Assembly: GCA_030613225.1 (NCBI GenBank)
Contig: JAUWMJ010000020.1
Coordinates: forward strand, 1 to 15,285
DNA length: 15,285 nucleotides
Direction of reading: 5' to 3'
Source of the DNA: Desulfobacterales bacterium
GTDB taxonomy: Bacteria; Desulfobacterota; Desulfobacteria; Desulfobacterales; JAUWMJ01
Positions 1 through 7,144 of the stretch are shown piece after piece. The notes below the pieces were generated by a model that was not told the DNA's origin, did not search any database, and saw only the letters and a list, made by a program, of their open reading frames with translations. A program made the position numbers and the translations under genes. Every line of letters starts with the position of its first letter. Within the stretch, counting starts at the first letter, position 1.

Positions 1-1
1 A

Positions 2-1162
2 ATCGATGCATATAAAAAGATGATATCAAAGGGTGAAAAAATTAAAGCTTTCATATCGGAAAACGACTTATGGCATGATATCGGGACTGTGAAAAGTTAT
101 AGGGAAGCAGTTTTTGACAAGATGGCTCCTGAAGCTTTTAAAAAAGCATTTTCTGAAAACATGCTGCACAAAATTGAGCAAACAAAATTGAAAGGAGACG
201 GGTCTGAAAGAAAATGGTACCGGCTGACTGCGAAAAACAGATCGCTTATCATGGCAGATCATGGCATCAGTAAAATTCCTGAAACATGCGAAATTGACTC
301 ATTTGTTGCCATAGGCCGCCATCTTTATGACGCAGGAATACCTGTGCCAAAGATACATATGTACGACACCTTCTCAGGCCTGGTTTTCCTTGAAGATTTA
401 GGAGATGTAAATCTTCAAACACTGGTCCAAAAAGCAAAAAACCCGGAGGGCATCTTTTTCCATTACAAATCTGTGATAAATCATTTTATTGACATGTCTG
501 TTTCCGGTTCAACCGGTTTTGATTTGTCCTGGACATATCAGTCTGAAACTTATGACAAAGACCTTATAATGGAAAAGGAATGCCGCTATTTTATAGAAGC
601 ATTTTTAACCGGATACCTTGGTATTAATTCAAATTTTGAAGATTTAAAAGATGAGTTTTCACTCCTGGCCGACCACGCGCTTGAATCGTCATTTAATGGT
701 TTTATGCACAGAGACTTGCAATCGCGCAATATTATGGTAAAAAACGGGGATTACTATTTTATCGATTTTCAGGGAGGGCGTATGGGGCCAATCGAGTATG
801 ATCTTGCATCTCTGCTTATTGATCCATATGTAAGTCTACCCTACCCTGTTGAAGATCAACTTATTGAATATTGCATTGAAAAACTTTCATTTTTTGTTAA
901 TTTTGATCCAGATAAATTTCGCACCTGTTTCAAATATTGTGCCCTGACGCGAAACCTCCAGATACTCGGAGCTTTTGGATATTTGAGCAGGAAAATGGGA
1001 AAAACCTATTTTGAAAAATATATCCCGAAGGCTGTTGAAACGCTAAAGAAAAATCTTTTTTCTCTTTCCAGCCTTGAATTGCCAAAGTTAATGTCGATTG
1101 TTAAAAAAATAGTAACTCAGGTTCAAAGTTCCGGGGTTCACGGTTCAGGGTTAAACAGATGA
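2..1162 (+). CDS. Sugar-phosphate nucleotidyltransferase / anomeric sugar kinase fusion (AmgK-MurU-like), 5' end outside window
   Basis: The frame is open to the left edge, so the first ATG at position 20 is internal. The residues before and after it (IDAYKK, then LWHDIGTVKSY) read as the end of a nucleotidyltransferase domain of the MurU/glucose-1-phosphate type. A phosphotransferase (APH/choline-kinase fold) domain follows. Counting from the ATG, the catalytic loop is H230-R-D-L-Q-S-R-N237, and the metal-binding IDFQ motif follows with GPIEYDLASLL, as in AmgK. In this family the kinase phosphorylates the anomeric carbon of N-acetylmuramate or GlcNAc, and the transferase makes the nucleotide sugar in peptidoglycan recycling; the substrate here is inferred. 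The last dozen or so residues (SSGVHGSGLNR) are encoded by an intergenic repeat and are probably not part of the fold. A single-domain kinase is less likely because of the upstream open frame. Confidence 0.82.
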   Translation: MDAYKKMISKGEKIKAFISENDLWHDIGTVKSYREAVFDKMAPEAFKKAFSENMLHKIEQTKLKGDGSERKWYRLTAKNRSLIMADHGISKIPETCEIDSFVAIGRHLYDAGIPVPKIHMYDTFSGLVFLEDLGDVNLQTLVQKAKNPEGIFFHYKSVINHFIDMSVSGSTGFDLSWTYQSETYDKDLIMEKECRYFIEAFLTGYLGINSNFEDLKDEFSLLADHALESSFNGFMHRDLQSRNIMVKNGDYYFIDFQGGRMGPIEYDLASLLIDPYVSLPYPVEDQLIEYCIEKLSFFVNFDPDKFRTCFKYCALTRNLQILGAFGYLSRKMGKTYFEKYIPKAVETLKKNLFSLSSLELPKLMSIVKKIVTQVQSSGVHGSGLNR

Positions 1163-1275
1163 GTTGATAGCTGTTAAACTTATAAACCATGAGTTATCTG
1201 AGCCCATCATGTCACTCAGAATACACCCAACCTTGAAATGTGAACCCTGAACCTCACAACCTGAGTAAAAAATAT
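1105..1275. repeat. Imperfect inverted repeat of the GGTTCACGGTTCAGGGTT family
   Basis: A left arm around 1113-1158 (AACTCAGGTTC, then GGTTCACGGTTCAGGGTT) is matched in inverted orientation by 1230-1266 (TGAACCCTGAACCTC, CAACCTGAG). The left arm overlaps the 3' end of the kinase gene and encodes its C-terminal tail. A related degenerate copy lies at 2309-2372. The arms are too diverged for a clean hairpin, so it looks like an old dispersed palindromic repeat rather than a terminator. Confidence 0.6.
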
Positions 1276-1326
1276 ATGGCAAAAGTTAAAATCACATAAA
1301 ATTAAAGAGCTTTAAGGAGATTTCAA

Positions 1327-2157
1327 ATGAACCCAATCAAAGTAATGGTAAACGGTATTCCCGGCAATATGGCACAGGTCGTAGCAAAACATGTCCTGGC
1401 CGACAACAGGTTCGAACTTATTTTGCATTCACTCACCGGCCCTGAAATAACAATTTCAGACCTTAGTATAGGATCATCCGTCATACAACTAATCAGGCCT
1501 GAACAGCGAGAAAAAGAGATGAGTGAGATAATAGAAAAATACACATCTTTTATCAGCATCGATTACACACATCCAACAGCAGTTAACAGCAATGCCGAAT
1601 TTTACTGCAAAACCGTCCTTCCTTTCGTTATGGGAACAACAGGCGGTGATAGAAAGCTTCTTGAAGAAATCGTAAACTCATCGTCAATAGCCGCTGTCAT
1701 TGCTCCGAATATGGCCAAACAGATTGTAGGATTCCAGGCCATGATGGAGTATGCATCAAAAACATTTCCGGATCTTTTCAAAGGATACTCGCTTTCAATT
1801 AAGGAAAGCCATCAAAAAGGAAAAGCAGATACAAGCGGAACAGCTAAAGCAATGACAAGGTATTTTAATGCGCTGGGAACCCCTTATTCTGAAAACGATA
1901 TAATAAAGGAACGCGATCCTAAAACCCAGAAAACCGTTTGGGGCATCCCCGAAAAGTATCTGACAGGACATGGCTGGCACACGTACACTCTTGTTTCAAA
2001 CGACAAAACCGTCCGTTTTGAATTCACCCATAACGTAAACGGCAGGGATGTCTATGTCCAGGGCACCCTTGATGCCGTCCTTTACCTGTCTAAAAAATTA
2101 GAAGAAGGGGCAACAGGAAAGGTGTTTACAATGATTGATGTGTTAAAAGGGAGTTAA
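1327..2157 (+). CDS. dapB: 4-hydroxy-tetrahydrodipicolinate reductase, plant-type
   Basis: This reductase uses NAD(P)H to make tetrahydrodipicolinate in the cytoplasmic lysine/diaminopimelate pathway. The protein has 276 residues. The N-terminal Rossmann motif is NGIPGNMAQ (residues 9-17), the GTTGG turn is at 103-107, and the active-site stretch ESHQKGKADTSGTA is at 160-173, with H162 and K166 as the expected catalytic pair. The usual bacterial enzyme has a second histidine (HH); here it is HQ, as in the plant-type branch, and the FEFTHNVNGR and GTLDAVLYLAKK-like C-terminal blocks also fit that branch. The start is supported by AAGGAGA at 1314-1320, six bases upstream of the ATG. It stands alone on the + strand, with repeats on both sides and no other lysine gene in the window. 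Confidence 0.9.
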   Translation: MNPIKVMVNGIPGNMAQVVAKHVLADNRFELILHSLTGPEITISDLSIGSSVIQLIRPEQREKEMSEIIEKYTSFISIDYTHPTAVNSNAEFYCKTVLPFVMGTTGGDRKLLEEIVNSSSIAAVIAPNMAKQIVGFQAMMEYASKTFPDLFKGYSLSIKESHQKGKADTSGTAKAMTRYFNALGTPYSENDIIKERDPKTQKTVWGIPEKYLTGHGWHTYTLVSNDKTVRFEFTHNVNGRDVYVQGTLDAVLYLSKKLEEGATGKVFTMIDVLKGS

Positions 2158-2175
2158 TTGTCTTTACTCCCCGTA
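2149..2175 (+). terminator. Possible weak terminator hairpin at the dapB stop
   Basis: GGGAGT at 2149-2154 can pair with ACTCCC at 2166-2171 across an 11-nt loop that includes the end of the stop codon. The sequence after it (CGTATTAATTTC) is only moderately T-rich, so termination is uncertain. Confidence 0.3.
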
Positions 2176-2253
2176 TTAATTTCAAGTTATAATTTCTATT
2201 CATACAAAAATAGTAACTACTCTGGTTGATGGATTCAAGGTTTTCGAGAAGGT

Positions 2254-2270
2254 TTCGATTCCGAATCGAA
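2254..2270. repeat. Perfect 8-1-8 palindrome TTCGATTC-C-GAATCGAA
   Basis: Two exact 8-base arms flank a single C. A third, partial copy of the arm (ATTCGATTC) follows at 2280-2288. It lies in the 280-bp gap between dapB and the convergent coiled-coil gene. It could be an operator or the core of a dispersed repeat; nothing next to it decides which. Confidence 0.45.
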
Positions 2271-2308
2271 TACAGAATTCATTCGATTCTTACGATACGC
2301 CAAGTCAC

Positions 2309-2372
2309 TAACCGTGAACCCTGCCCGCTGGCGGCAGGCGGGTGTGAGCCGTGAACCTGACAACCTGAGCAG
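2309..2372. repeat. Degenerate copy of the GTGAACCCTGAACC repeat with an inserted GC-rich hairpin
   Basis: CCGTGAACCCTG and GTGAGCCGTGAACCTGACAA resemble the repeat at 1230-1266. Between them sits a compact GC-rich palindromic block, CCTGCCCGCTGGCGGCAGG followed by CGGG, absent from the other copy. A similar small hairpin (TCCGCC-GGA-GGCGGA) interrupts another repeat near 11245. Confidence 0.5.
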
Positions 2373-2404
2373 TTACCAAAAACCTGTTAATCTCCCGGGT
2401 CCAT

Positions 2405-2442
2405 TTTATTCAGAAGTATCAGGTTTATTCAGAAGTATCAGG
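2405..2442. repeat. 19-bp tandem duplication at the stop codon of the coiled-coil gene
   Basis: TTTATTCAGAAGTATCAGG at 2405-2423 is followed without a gap by an identical copy at 2424-2442. The second copy contains the stop codon (2438-2440, read on the - strand) of the coiled-coil gene; the first lies just beyond it. The duplication leaves the protein unchanged. Confidence 0.8.
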
Positions 2443-3514
2443 ATTTTTCCTTTTCAACATAGACTGATTTGGAGTTTGCAGCCGGAGCATTATGGTGTTG
2501 CGCCCCCGAAACAGCTTTAACGGCAATATCCTGAACTTTACTGTAAGCACTGTCAATCTGCCCGGATAGTATTTCGATCTGTCGCTTTTGAGCGATAAAA
2601 ACTTTGTCCAAAGATTCGATTTTTGTCATTAATACGTTCTTTTCCCCTTCATAACCCTTTATAATCAATTCCTCATTCTTTTTTACTTCCGCCTTTAAGG
2701 CATCAGTGGCGACCTTTACCATTTTGTTCACCTGGCTTTCCATCTCTGCAGGAAATGCATCCACTCTTTTTTGAAGATCATCCACCTTTTTCTCTCGTTC
2801 CGAGACAGCTATTTCCCGCTGCAACAGATCATCTTCTTTTTCGGTCATCTGCTTTTCAAATTCTTCTTTTTTGTCTTTAAGCTTTTTCTCAATCTCTCTT
2901 ATTTCATCATTTACTTTACTTTTTTTGAGTTCTTTTTCTCTATTAAAGCTATATTCATATTCTTCTTTTTCCCGCTTCCTTATCTTTTCTTCTTCCTTTT
3001 TCTTTTCCATAATAAAAGCTGCATGCTGCTGCTGTTCTTTTTCCCACCGTATTTTTGTACTATCTATTGCATCTTCCAATTCCTTTTTGCGGTTTATCAT
3101 TTCATTCTCATATTCGAGTTTCTTTAGCTTTTGTGCTTCTATGAGTGCTGCCAGCGCAAAAGCAGATTTTTCTATTTCAAACAACTCTTCAAGTTCTTTT
3201 TCCTTAATTTTCATAGCATTGTTGATTGTGTTATATTGCTTTGTTTCCGTCTCAAGTTTCCCGGAAATATCCGACAATTCATTACCTATCTCGATTTTAA
3301 GATCATTTATTCTGTTAATAGCGCTTTCTGAGGCAACTTTATCGGCAATTTTTACAATTTCCTTCTCTTCTCGTTCTTTTTTAATCTTTTCAGGTTTCAG
3401 CTCAGCTTTTGCCTGCTCTTCAAATCTTTTTTTTAAAATGTTAAACGCTTCAAATATCTCTTTTTTTGTATTGTACGTGGAAATTTTCGGGATATCATTC
3501 TGATTATCAGCCAT
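2438..3514 (-). CDS. Coiled-coil protein of unknown function
   Basis: A 358-residue, lysine- and glutamate-rich protein, predicted soluble: I see no signal peptide or membrane segment. The opening MADNQNDIPKISTYNTK is non-helical, then charged heptad-like sequence runs from about residue 20 to residue 280, including long K/E/R stretches such as EKKKEEEKIRKREKEEYEY. A more balanced helical part follows, and the tail is short and disordered (HHNAPAANSKS). The open frame could begin 168 bases further upstream, but AGGAGG lies seven bases before the ATG at 3514, and the upstream extension is encoded by a palindromic repeat element, so the short start is chosen. The role is unknown; a structural or filament-forming protein is possible. 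Frequent F/S-rich antisense open frames across this gene are a by-product of its K/E-rich codons. Confidence 0.75.
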   Translation of the reverse strand: MADNQNDIPKISTYNTKKEIFEAFNILKKRFEEQAKAELKPEKIKKEREEKEIVKIADKVASESAINRINDLKIEIGNELSDISGKLETETKQYNTINNAMKIKEKELEELFEIEKSAFALAALIEAQKLKKLEYENEMINRKKELEDAIDSTKIRWEKEQQQHAAFIMEKKKEEEKIRKREKEEYEYSFNREKELKKSKVNDEIREIEKKLKDKKEEFEKQMTEKEDDLLQREIAVSEREKKVDDLQKRVDAFPAEMESQVNKMVKVATDALKAEVKKNEELIIKGYEGEKNVLMTKIESLDKVFIAQKRQIEILSGQIDSAYSKVQDIAVKAVSGAQHHNAPAANSKSVYVEKEKS

Positions 3515-3534
3515 TTTTACAGCCTCCTGTTGCT

Positions 3535-3728
3535 TTAACCTAAATTGATCGGTTTTTTCTCGATCTGCGCCGATCTCTTGTGCATAAAGGCTTCGCAAAA
3601 ATCCTCGACGTATCCACAGGTATGCACCCCAAGGGTATTTCCTGCGGGGCACCTGCGGTTTTTGCAAATCTTTATGCATCAAGATCTCAGCACATATCTT
3701 CGCAAAAAGTCGATCAACTTAGGTATAA
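3535..3728. mobile_element. Palindromic mobile-like element, copy 1 (MITE-like, about 192 bp)
   Basis: The ends TTAACCTAAATTGATCG (from 3535) and CGATCAACTTAGGTATAA (to 3728) are long imperfect inverted repeats that continue inward for roughly 65-70 bases. A second copy lies in the same orientation at 10456-10622. This copy has about 26 extra bases in its centre. It codes for no transposase. It lies directly upstream of the coiled-coil gene, so it could carry or disturb that gene's promoter. Confidence 0.72.
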
Positions 3729-3746
3729 TTGAAAACATTGTGCCTT

Positions 3747-3762
3747 AACCCGATATCGGGTT
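3747..3762. repeat. Perfect 16-bp palindrome AACCCGATATCGGGTT
   Basis: It lies between the palindromic element and the end of kbl. No T-run follows on either strand, so it is unlikely to be a terminator. Function unknown. Confidence 0.4.
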
Positions 3763-3931
3763 CTACAGGCTTTCAGTTAAACGTATCAGATTCATGAAAT
3801 ATACATAATATTTTCATAATACAGCAGCAAAATCAGGTCAACAGAATAAAATTGACCGAAAGTTACAGGATTTTCCGTACAAAAGGGGATTTTGGTGAGC
3901 AACGATGCGGAAGCCCGAAGGGAAGTTAAAA

Positions 3932-3954
3932 CAAGGTGTTTTCGTTTAAACACC
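3932..3954 (-). terminator. Possible kbl terminator
   Basis: GGTGTTT at 3935-3941 pairs with AAACACC at 3948-3954. Read on the - strand the hairpin lies just after the kbl stop codon and is followed by TTGTTTT. The stem is short and A/T-rich towards the loop, so it would be a weak intrinsic terminator. Confidence 0.45.
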
Positions 3955-3964
3955 AATTATTACT

Positions 3965-5194
3965 CTACTGTTTCTCCTGAAATTTCTTCAATACTCCAAT
4001 AGCGTAGTCGATATCATATTTGGTATGGTCGGCGGAAATCTGGATTCTAATTTCTTCATCACCTTTCGGAACTACAGGAAAATTTAATCCTGTGGCTAAT
4101 ATACCATTTTCAGTCAAATATTTTACCAGTTCGGATGTCTTATTTGTATCCCGAACCATTATAGGGACTACAGGATGTTCACCTTCAATAGTTTCATAGC
4201 CTGCTTCTTTTAGGCCGTCTTCAAATCTCTTTGTCATATTACGAAGATGCTTTAATATTTTTAGACCTTCCGAGCTATCAAGAATTTCGATTGCCTTATG
4301 GGCGGCCGAAGCTTCTGAAACTGTAATAGGGTTTGAGTAAATGTACATGGGAGCTTTTTCACGAAGGTAGTCAATAATTTGTTTTGAGGCTACAACATAT
4401 CCGCCGTTAACACCAAAACTCTTACCCAGCGTACCGATAACGATATCAACTTTTGTGCCGCAGTATTCTTCCGTTCCTCTTCCGGTCTTTCCAAAAGCGC
4501 CGATACCGTGAGAATCGTCTATTATGGAAATAATCCCCTCATCGAATTTATCATTATACTTTTCGCAAATCTCTACAAATTTATCCAAAGGAGCATTATC
4601 GCCTCTCATGCTGAAAATCCCATCTGTAACAGCAATAACCCTTTTACCTTTCCCGATATTTTCGAAAATTTTAGCCTCAAGGTCATTCATATCGTTGTGC
4701 TTGTATATGCCTTTGACCGCCGGTCTTGAAAGCCTGATAGCGATAATGATACAGTTATGATTCAGCTCATCACTTATTAACACGGTATCCTTTGTTATAA
4801 GCGGAAACAGAACGCTCAAACTTGTCACATAAGCCGAGGAAAATATCATGCCTGCTTCTCGATTGTGGAATTTTGCCAGCTTCTCTTCTAACACTGTGTG
4901 CGCTTTATACGTGCCACTTATGAAACGAACGGCGCCGGGGCCAACGCCAAATTCCCTTGCGGCTTTTTCTTCCGCTTCTATTACATCTTTTCGCAGCGAC
5001 ATCCCCAGATAAGAGTTTGCGTTCATTTTCAGAAACTCTTTATCTCCTTTGCCTTCAACATAATATCTTGGACCTTTATTACCTTCTGCAGGTTTTACTC
5101 CGGTAATAACCATTTCTTTGCCTTTTGCAGTTCCTGTTTTATAAAGGCCGTCCAATTCCAGTTGTAAGGCATTGTTTAATTTTTGTAATGACAT
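3965..5194 (-). CDS. kbl: Glycine C-acetyltransferase (2-amino-3-ketobutyrate CoA ligase)
   Basis: A PLP-dependent alpha-oxoamine synthase of 409 residues, close to the usual length of about 400. It cleaves 2-amino-3-oxobutyrate with CoA to glycine and acetyl-CoA. The PLP lysine is K258 in GTLGKSFG. The cofactor-binding block is IIDDSHGIGAFGKTGRG (D226-D-S-H229), with the stacking histidine in DELNHN (H146). The substrate loop GPGAVRFISGTYKAH and the C-terminal FPVVPKGDEEIRIQISADHT also match the family. A strong AGGAGGGG precedes the ATG at 5194. It lies 211 bases downstream of tdh on the same strand; the two enzymes act in sequence, because the TDH product is unstable. Related synthases such as BioF and HemA are less likely given this context. 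Confidence 0.93.
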   Translation of the reverse strand: MSLQKLNNALQLELDGLYKTGTAKGKEMVITGVKPAEGNKGPRYYVEGKGDKEFLKMNANSYLGMSLRKDVIEAEEKAAREFGVGPGAVRFISGTYKAHTVLEEKLAKFHNREAGMIFSSAYVTSLSVLFPLITKDTVLISDELNHNCIIIAIRLSRPAVKGIYKHNDMNDLEAKIFENIGKGKRVIAVTDGIFSMRGDNAPLDKFVEICEKYNDKFDEGIISIIDDSHGIGAFGKTGRGTEEYCGTKVDIVIGTLGKSFGVNGGYVVASKQIIDYLREKAPMYIYSNPITVSEASAAHKAIEILDSSEGLKILKHLRNMTKRFEDGLKEAGYETIEGEHPVVPIMVRDTNKTSELVKYLTENGILATGLNFPVVPKGDEEIRIQISADHTKYDIDYAIGVLKKFQEKQ

Positions 5195-5225
5195 ATTACC
5201 CCTCCTGTATCTAACTTCAGATTCC

Positions 5226-5294
5226 GTTACTGGTTGCTCGTTGCTCGATACTCGTTACTCGTTGCTTGTTACTCGTTTTTTAACCAGTATCCAG
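5226..5294. repeat. Low-complexity GTTACTCGTTGCTCG repeats plus CCAGTATCCAG
   Basis: Variants of GTTACTCGTTGCTCG run head to tail at 5226-5276, followed by CCAGTATCCAG at 5284-5294. The same 11-mer occurs at 7026-7036 and, in overlapping copies, at 13453-13470, there next to inverted AGCAACAAGCAAC. It is a dispersed intergenic repeat family. Confidence 0.6.
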
Positions 5295-5340
5295 CAACTT
5301 ATACTCAGGCAAAGCCAATTATCTCTGACCATGCCCAAAT

Positions 5341-5398
5341 GAGTCCGGCACTCAGACATCTGAATGCTGGACGGCTTTTCAAATAGCTAAAATGTTAC
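5341..5398. repeat. Degenerate third copy of the CGGCTTTTC...AAAATGTTAC element
   Basis: TGAATGCTGGACGGCTTTTC and AGCTAAAATGTTAC match, with a small insertion, the 73-bp element found at 13741-13813 and, inverted, at 10679-10752. It lies in the tdh-kbl gap. Confidence 0.5.
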
Positions 5399-5405
5399 TC
5401 CCTGC

Positions 5406-6356
5406 CTATTTCAGTTTTATAGTAAGTTTTTCTATCATATCTTTTGTCATTGCTTCAAGATTATATTCCGGTTTCCAGCCCCATTCTTCACGGGCAGCGC
5501 TGTCATCCATATTGTTCGGCCAACTTTCGGCAATAGCCTGCCTTGTTGGATCTACTTTGTAATCAATTGTAAAACCCGGAATGATTTTCTTAATTTCATC
5601 AGCAATGCCTTCGGGATCGAAACTCATTGCCGTAACATTAAAAGCGTTCCTGTGTTTGAGTTTTGCAGGATCTGCTTCCATAAGATTAATTGCGGAATTT
5701 ATCGCATCTGGCATATACATCATATCAAGATAAGTTCCTTGTTTAAGAAAACATGTGTATTTCTTGTTTTTTATAGCTTCATAGAATATTTCCACCGCAT
5801 AATCGGTTGTACCTCCGCCTGGCAGGGTTTCGTAAGAAATAATCCCAGGGTAACGCAGCCCGCGAGTATCAACGCCAAATCTTTTATAATAATAATCACA
5901 AAGCAGTTCGCCGGCCATCTTTGTAACACCGTACATCGTATTGGGACGCTGTATTGTATCCTGCGGAGTATTATCTAAAGGCGTGCCTGGCCCAAAGGCT
6001 CCTATTGAACTTGGAGTAAAAACAGCGCAGTCACGCTCGCGGGCTACTTCTAAAACATTATAAAGACCGTTTATATTAACATCCCAGGCAAGTTGGGGGT
6101 TTTCTTCAGCCATGGCTGAAAGCAAAGCTGCCAGATGATAAATAGTATTTACATTATATTTCTTAACAACTTCCTCAACCGTTTTAATATCCGAACAATT
6201 AATAAATTGAAAGGGCCCTGAATTAAGCAGTTTCTCGCCTGGTTTTGATTTATGACCAGTGGCAATAACATTATCATTGCCATACTTTTCCCGTAAAACC
6301 ATTGTCAATTCCGACCCGATCTGCCCAACGGATCCGGTTACCATGATTTTTTTCAT
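5406..6356 (-). CDS. tdh: L-threonine 3-dehydrogenase, short-chain (SDR/epimerase-like) type
   Basis: Oxidises L-threonine to 2-amino-3-oxobutyrate with NAD+. The 316-residue protein has the extended-SDR nucleotide fold: TGSVGQIG at residues 7-14, YHLAALLSA at 73-81, the serine region TPSSIGAFGP at 114-123, and the catalytic Y142-G-V-T-K146. The blocks GLRYPGIISY and GGGTTDYAVEIFYEA and the C-terminal SWPNNMDDSAAREEWGWKPEY are typical of the SDR-type TDH found in some bacteria, archaea and animals. It is not the zinc-dependent enzyme paired with kbl in E. coli. GAGGTGAA lies just before the ATG at 6356. kbl follows on the same strand and completes the two-step pathway. A sugar epimerase is the main alternative, but the neighbour and these blocks argue against it. 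Confidence 0.9.
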   Translation of the reverse strand: MKKIMVTGSVGQIGSELTMVLREKYGNDNVIATGHKSKPGEKLLNSGPFQFINCSDIKTVEEVVKKYNVNTIYHLAALLSAMAEENPQLAWDVNINGLYNVLEVARERDCAVFTPSSIGAFGPGTPLDNTPQDTIQRPNTMYGVTKMAGELLCDYYYKRFGVDTRGLRYPGIISYETLPGGGTTDYAVEIFYEAIKNKKYTCFLKQGTYLDMMYMPDAINSAINLMEADPAKLKHRNAFNVTAMSFDPEGIADEIKKIIPGFTIDYKVDPTRQAIAESWPNNMDDSAAREEWGWKPEYNLEAMTKDMIEKLTIKLK

Positions 6357-6359
6357 TTC

Positions 6360-7144
6360 ACCTCACGGTCTGAAGGATTTTCTGAAAGACGCAGATATTC
6401 AAATCAATAACCACCCTTAAAATGGGTTGCTCGATTAGCGTTGATGCTCTCGTAAAAAGTCTTTGAATAAGCGCCGGATGGCATCGTTCCAAGGCTCATA
6501 TACCCCCGCTAAAAATCAGCGGGATAAAAAGGCATAGTGGATTTGCAGGAACCTGACTATACATATAGTATGAAACCTTTGCAAAACAGCACTTTTTGCC
6601 CGATTTCTGCGTCCCCGATGAGCGGGATCTACGCTTGCTTCGACAGGCTCAAATTTCGGCACTTTAGTGAAGCTTTAGCCCTATCCTCGAAATATTCAAT
6701 ATATTCCAGTGGTTGAAATTCATGCCTTCCCCCGCTCAAAGTCCGGGGTCTTCGCCTTAAACTCGAACCCCGGTTAAATAAAAAAAGATTTAACAGGGCA
6801 GGCAAAAATTATCTTTATTGTTTGCACGAAAAAGGATCCGTTATTCTGGCAGGAATATTGCTGGTATGTTTATTCCTGACAAAAAAAGAAATATGACAAT
6901 ATGAAAGCTATAAACCTAATCCGGATAAACCGGAACCGGAAATGAAAATATCATTGGCATTAACGTTTGAGCCATAGAGGGCAAGATACTCGATTCTGGA
7001 TTAAATAAGGAGCATTTTTTAAGAGCCAGTATCCAGAGACGAGCATCCAGCATCATATACACAAGGGCTTCACAAAGTGTAATAGAAATATTTTGCCACA
7101 ACAAGCGCAAAATATCCAAATAAGAAACTAAAAAATATAATACC
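6360..7144. other. 785-bp intergenic region without a supported gene
   Basis: It separates tdh (- strand) from the J-domain/FlhB gene (+ strand) and must hold the promoters of both. Visible structures are a hairpin CCCGCT-N7-AGCGGG (6505-6523), a CGTAAAAAGTC-type stretch near 6452 that looks like dispersed repeat sequence, and CCAGTATCCAG at 7026-7036. A palindrome ATTTTGC-N10-GCAAAAT lies near 7090. No conserved frame was recognised on either strand. Confidence 0.55.

Noticed and set aside
2314..2520. 68-codon + strand frame
   Set aside because: It runs from a repeat into the antisense of the coiled-coil gene; no coding signal.
2871..3503. Long + strand open frame rich in F and S
   Set aside because: It is antisense to the K/E-rich coiled-coil gene and has the composition expected of a shadow frame.
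3515..3682. N-terminal 56-residue extension of the coiled-coil protein
   Set aside because: It is encoded almost wholly by the palindromic element, while AGGAGG sits at the proper distance before the ATG at 3514.
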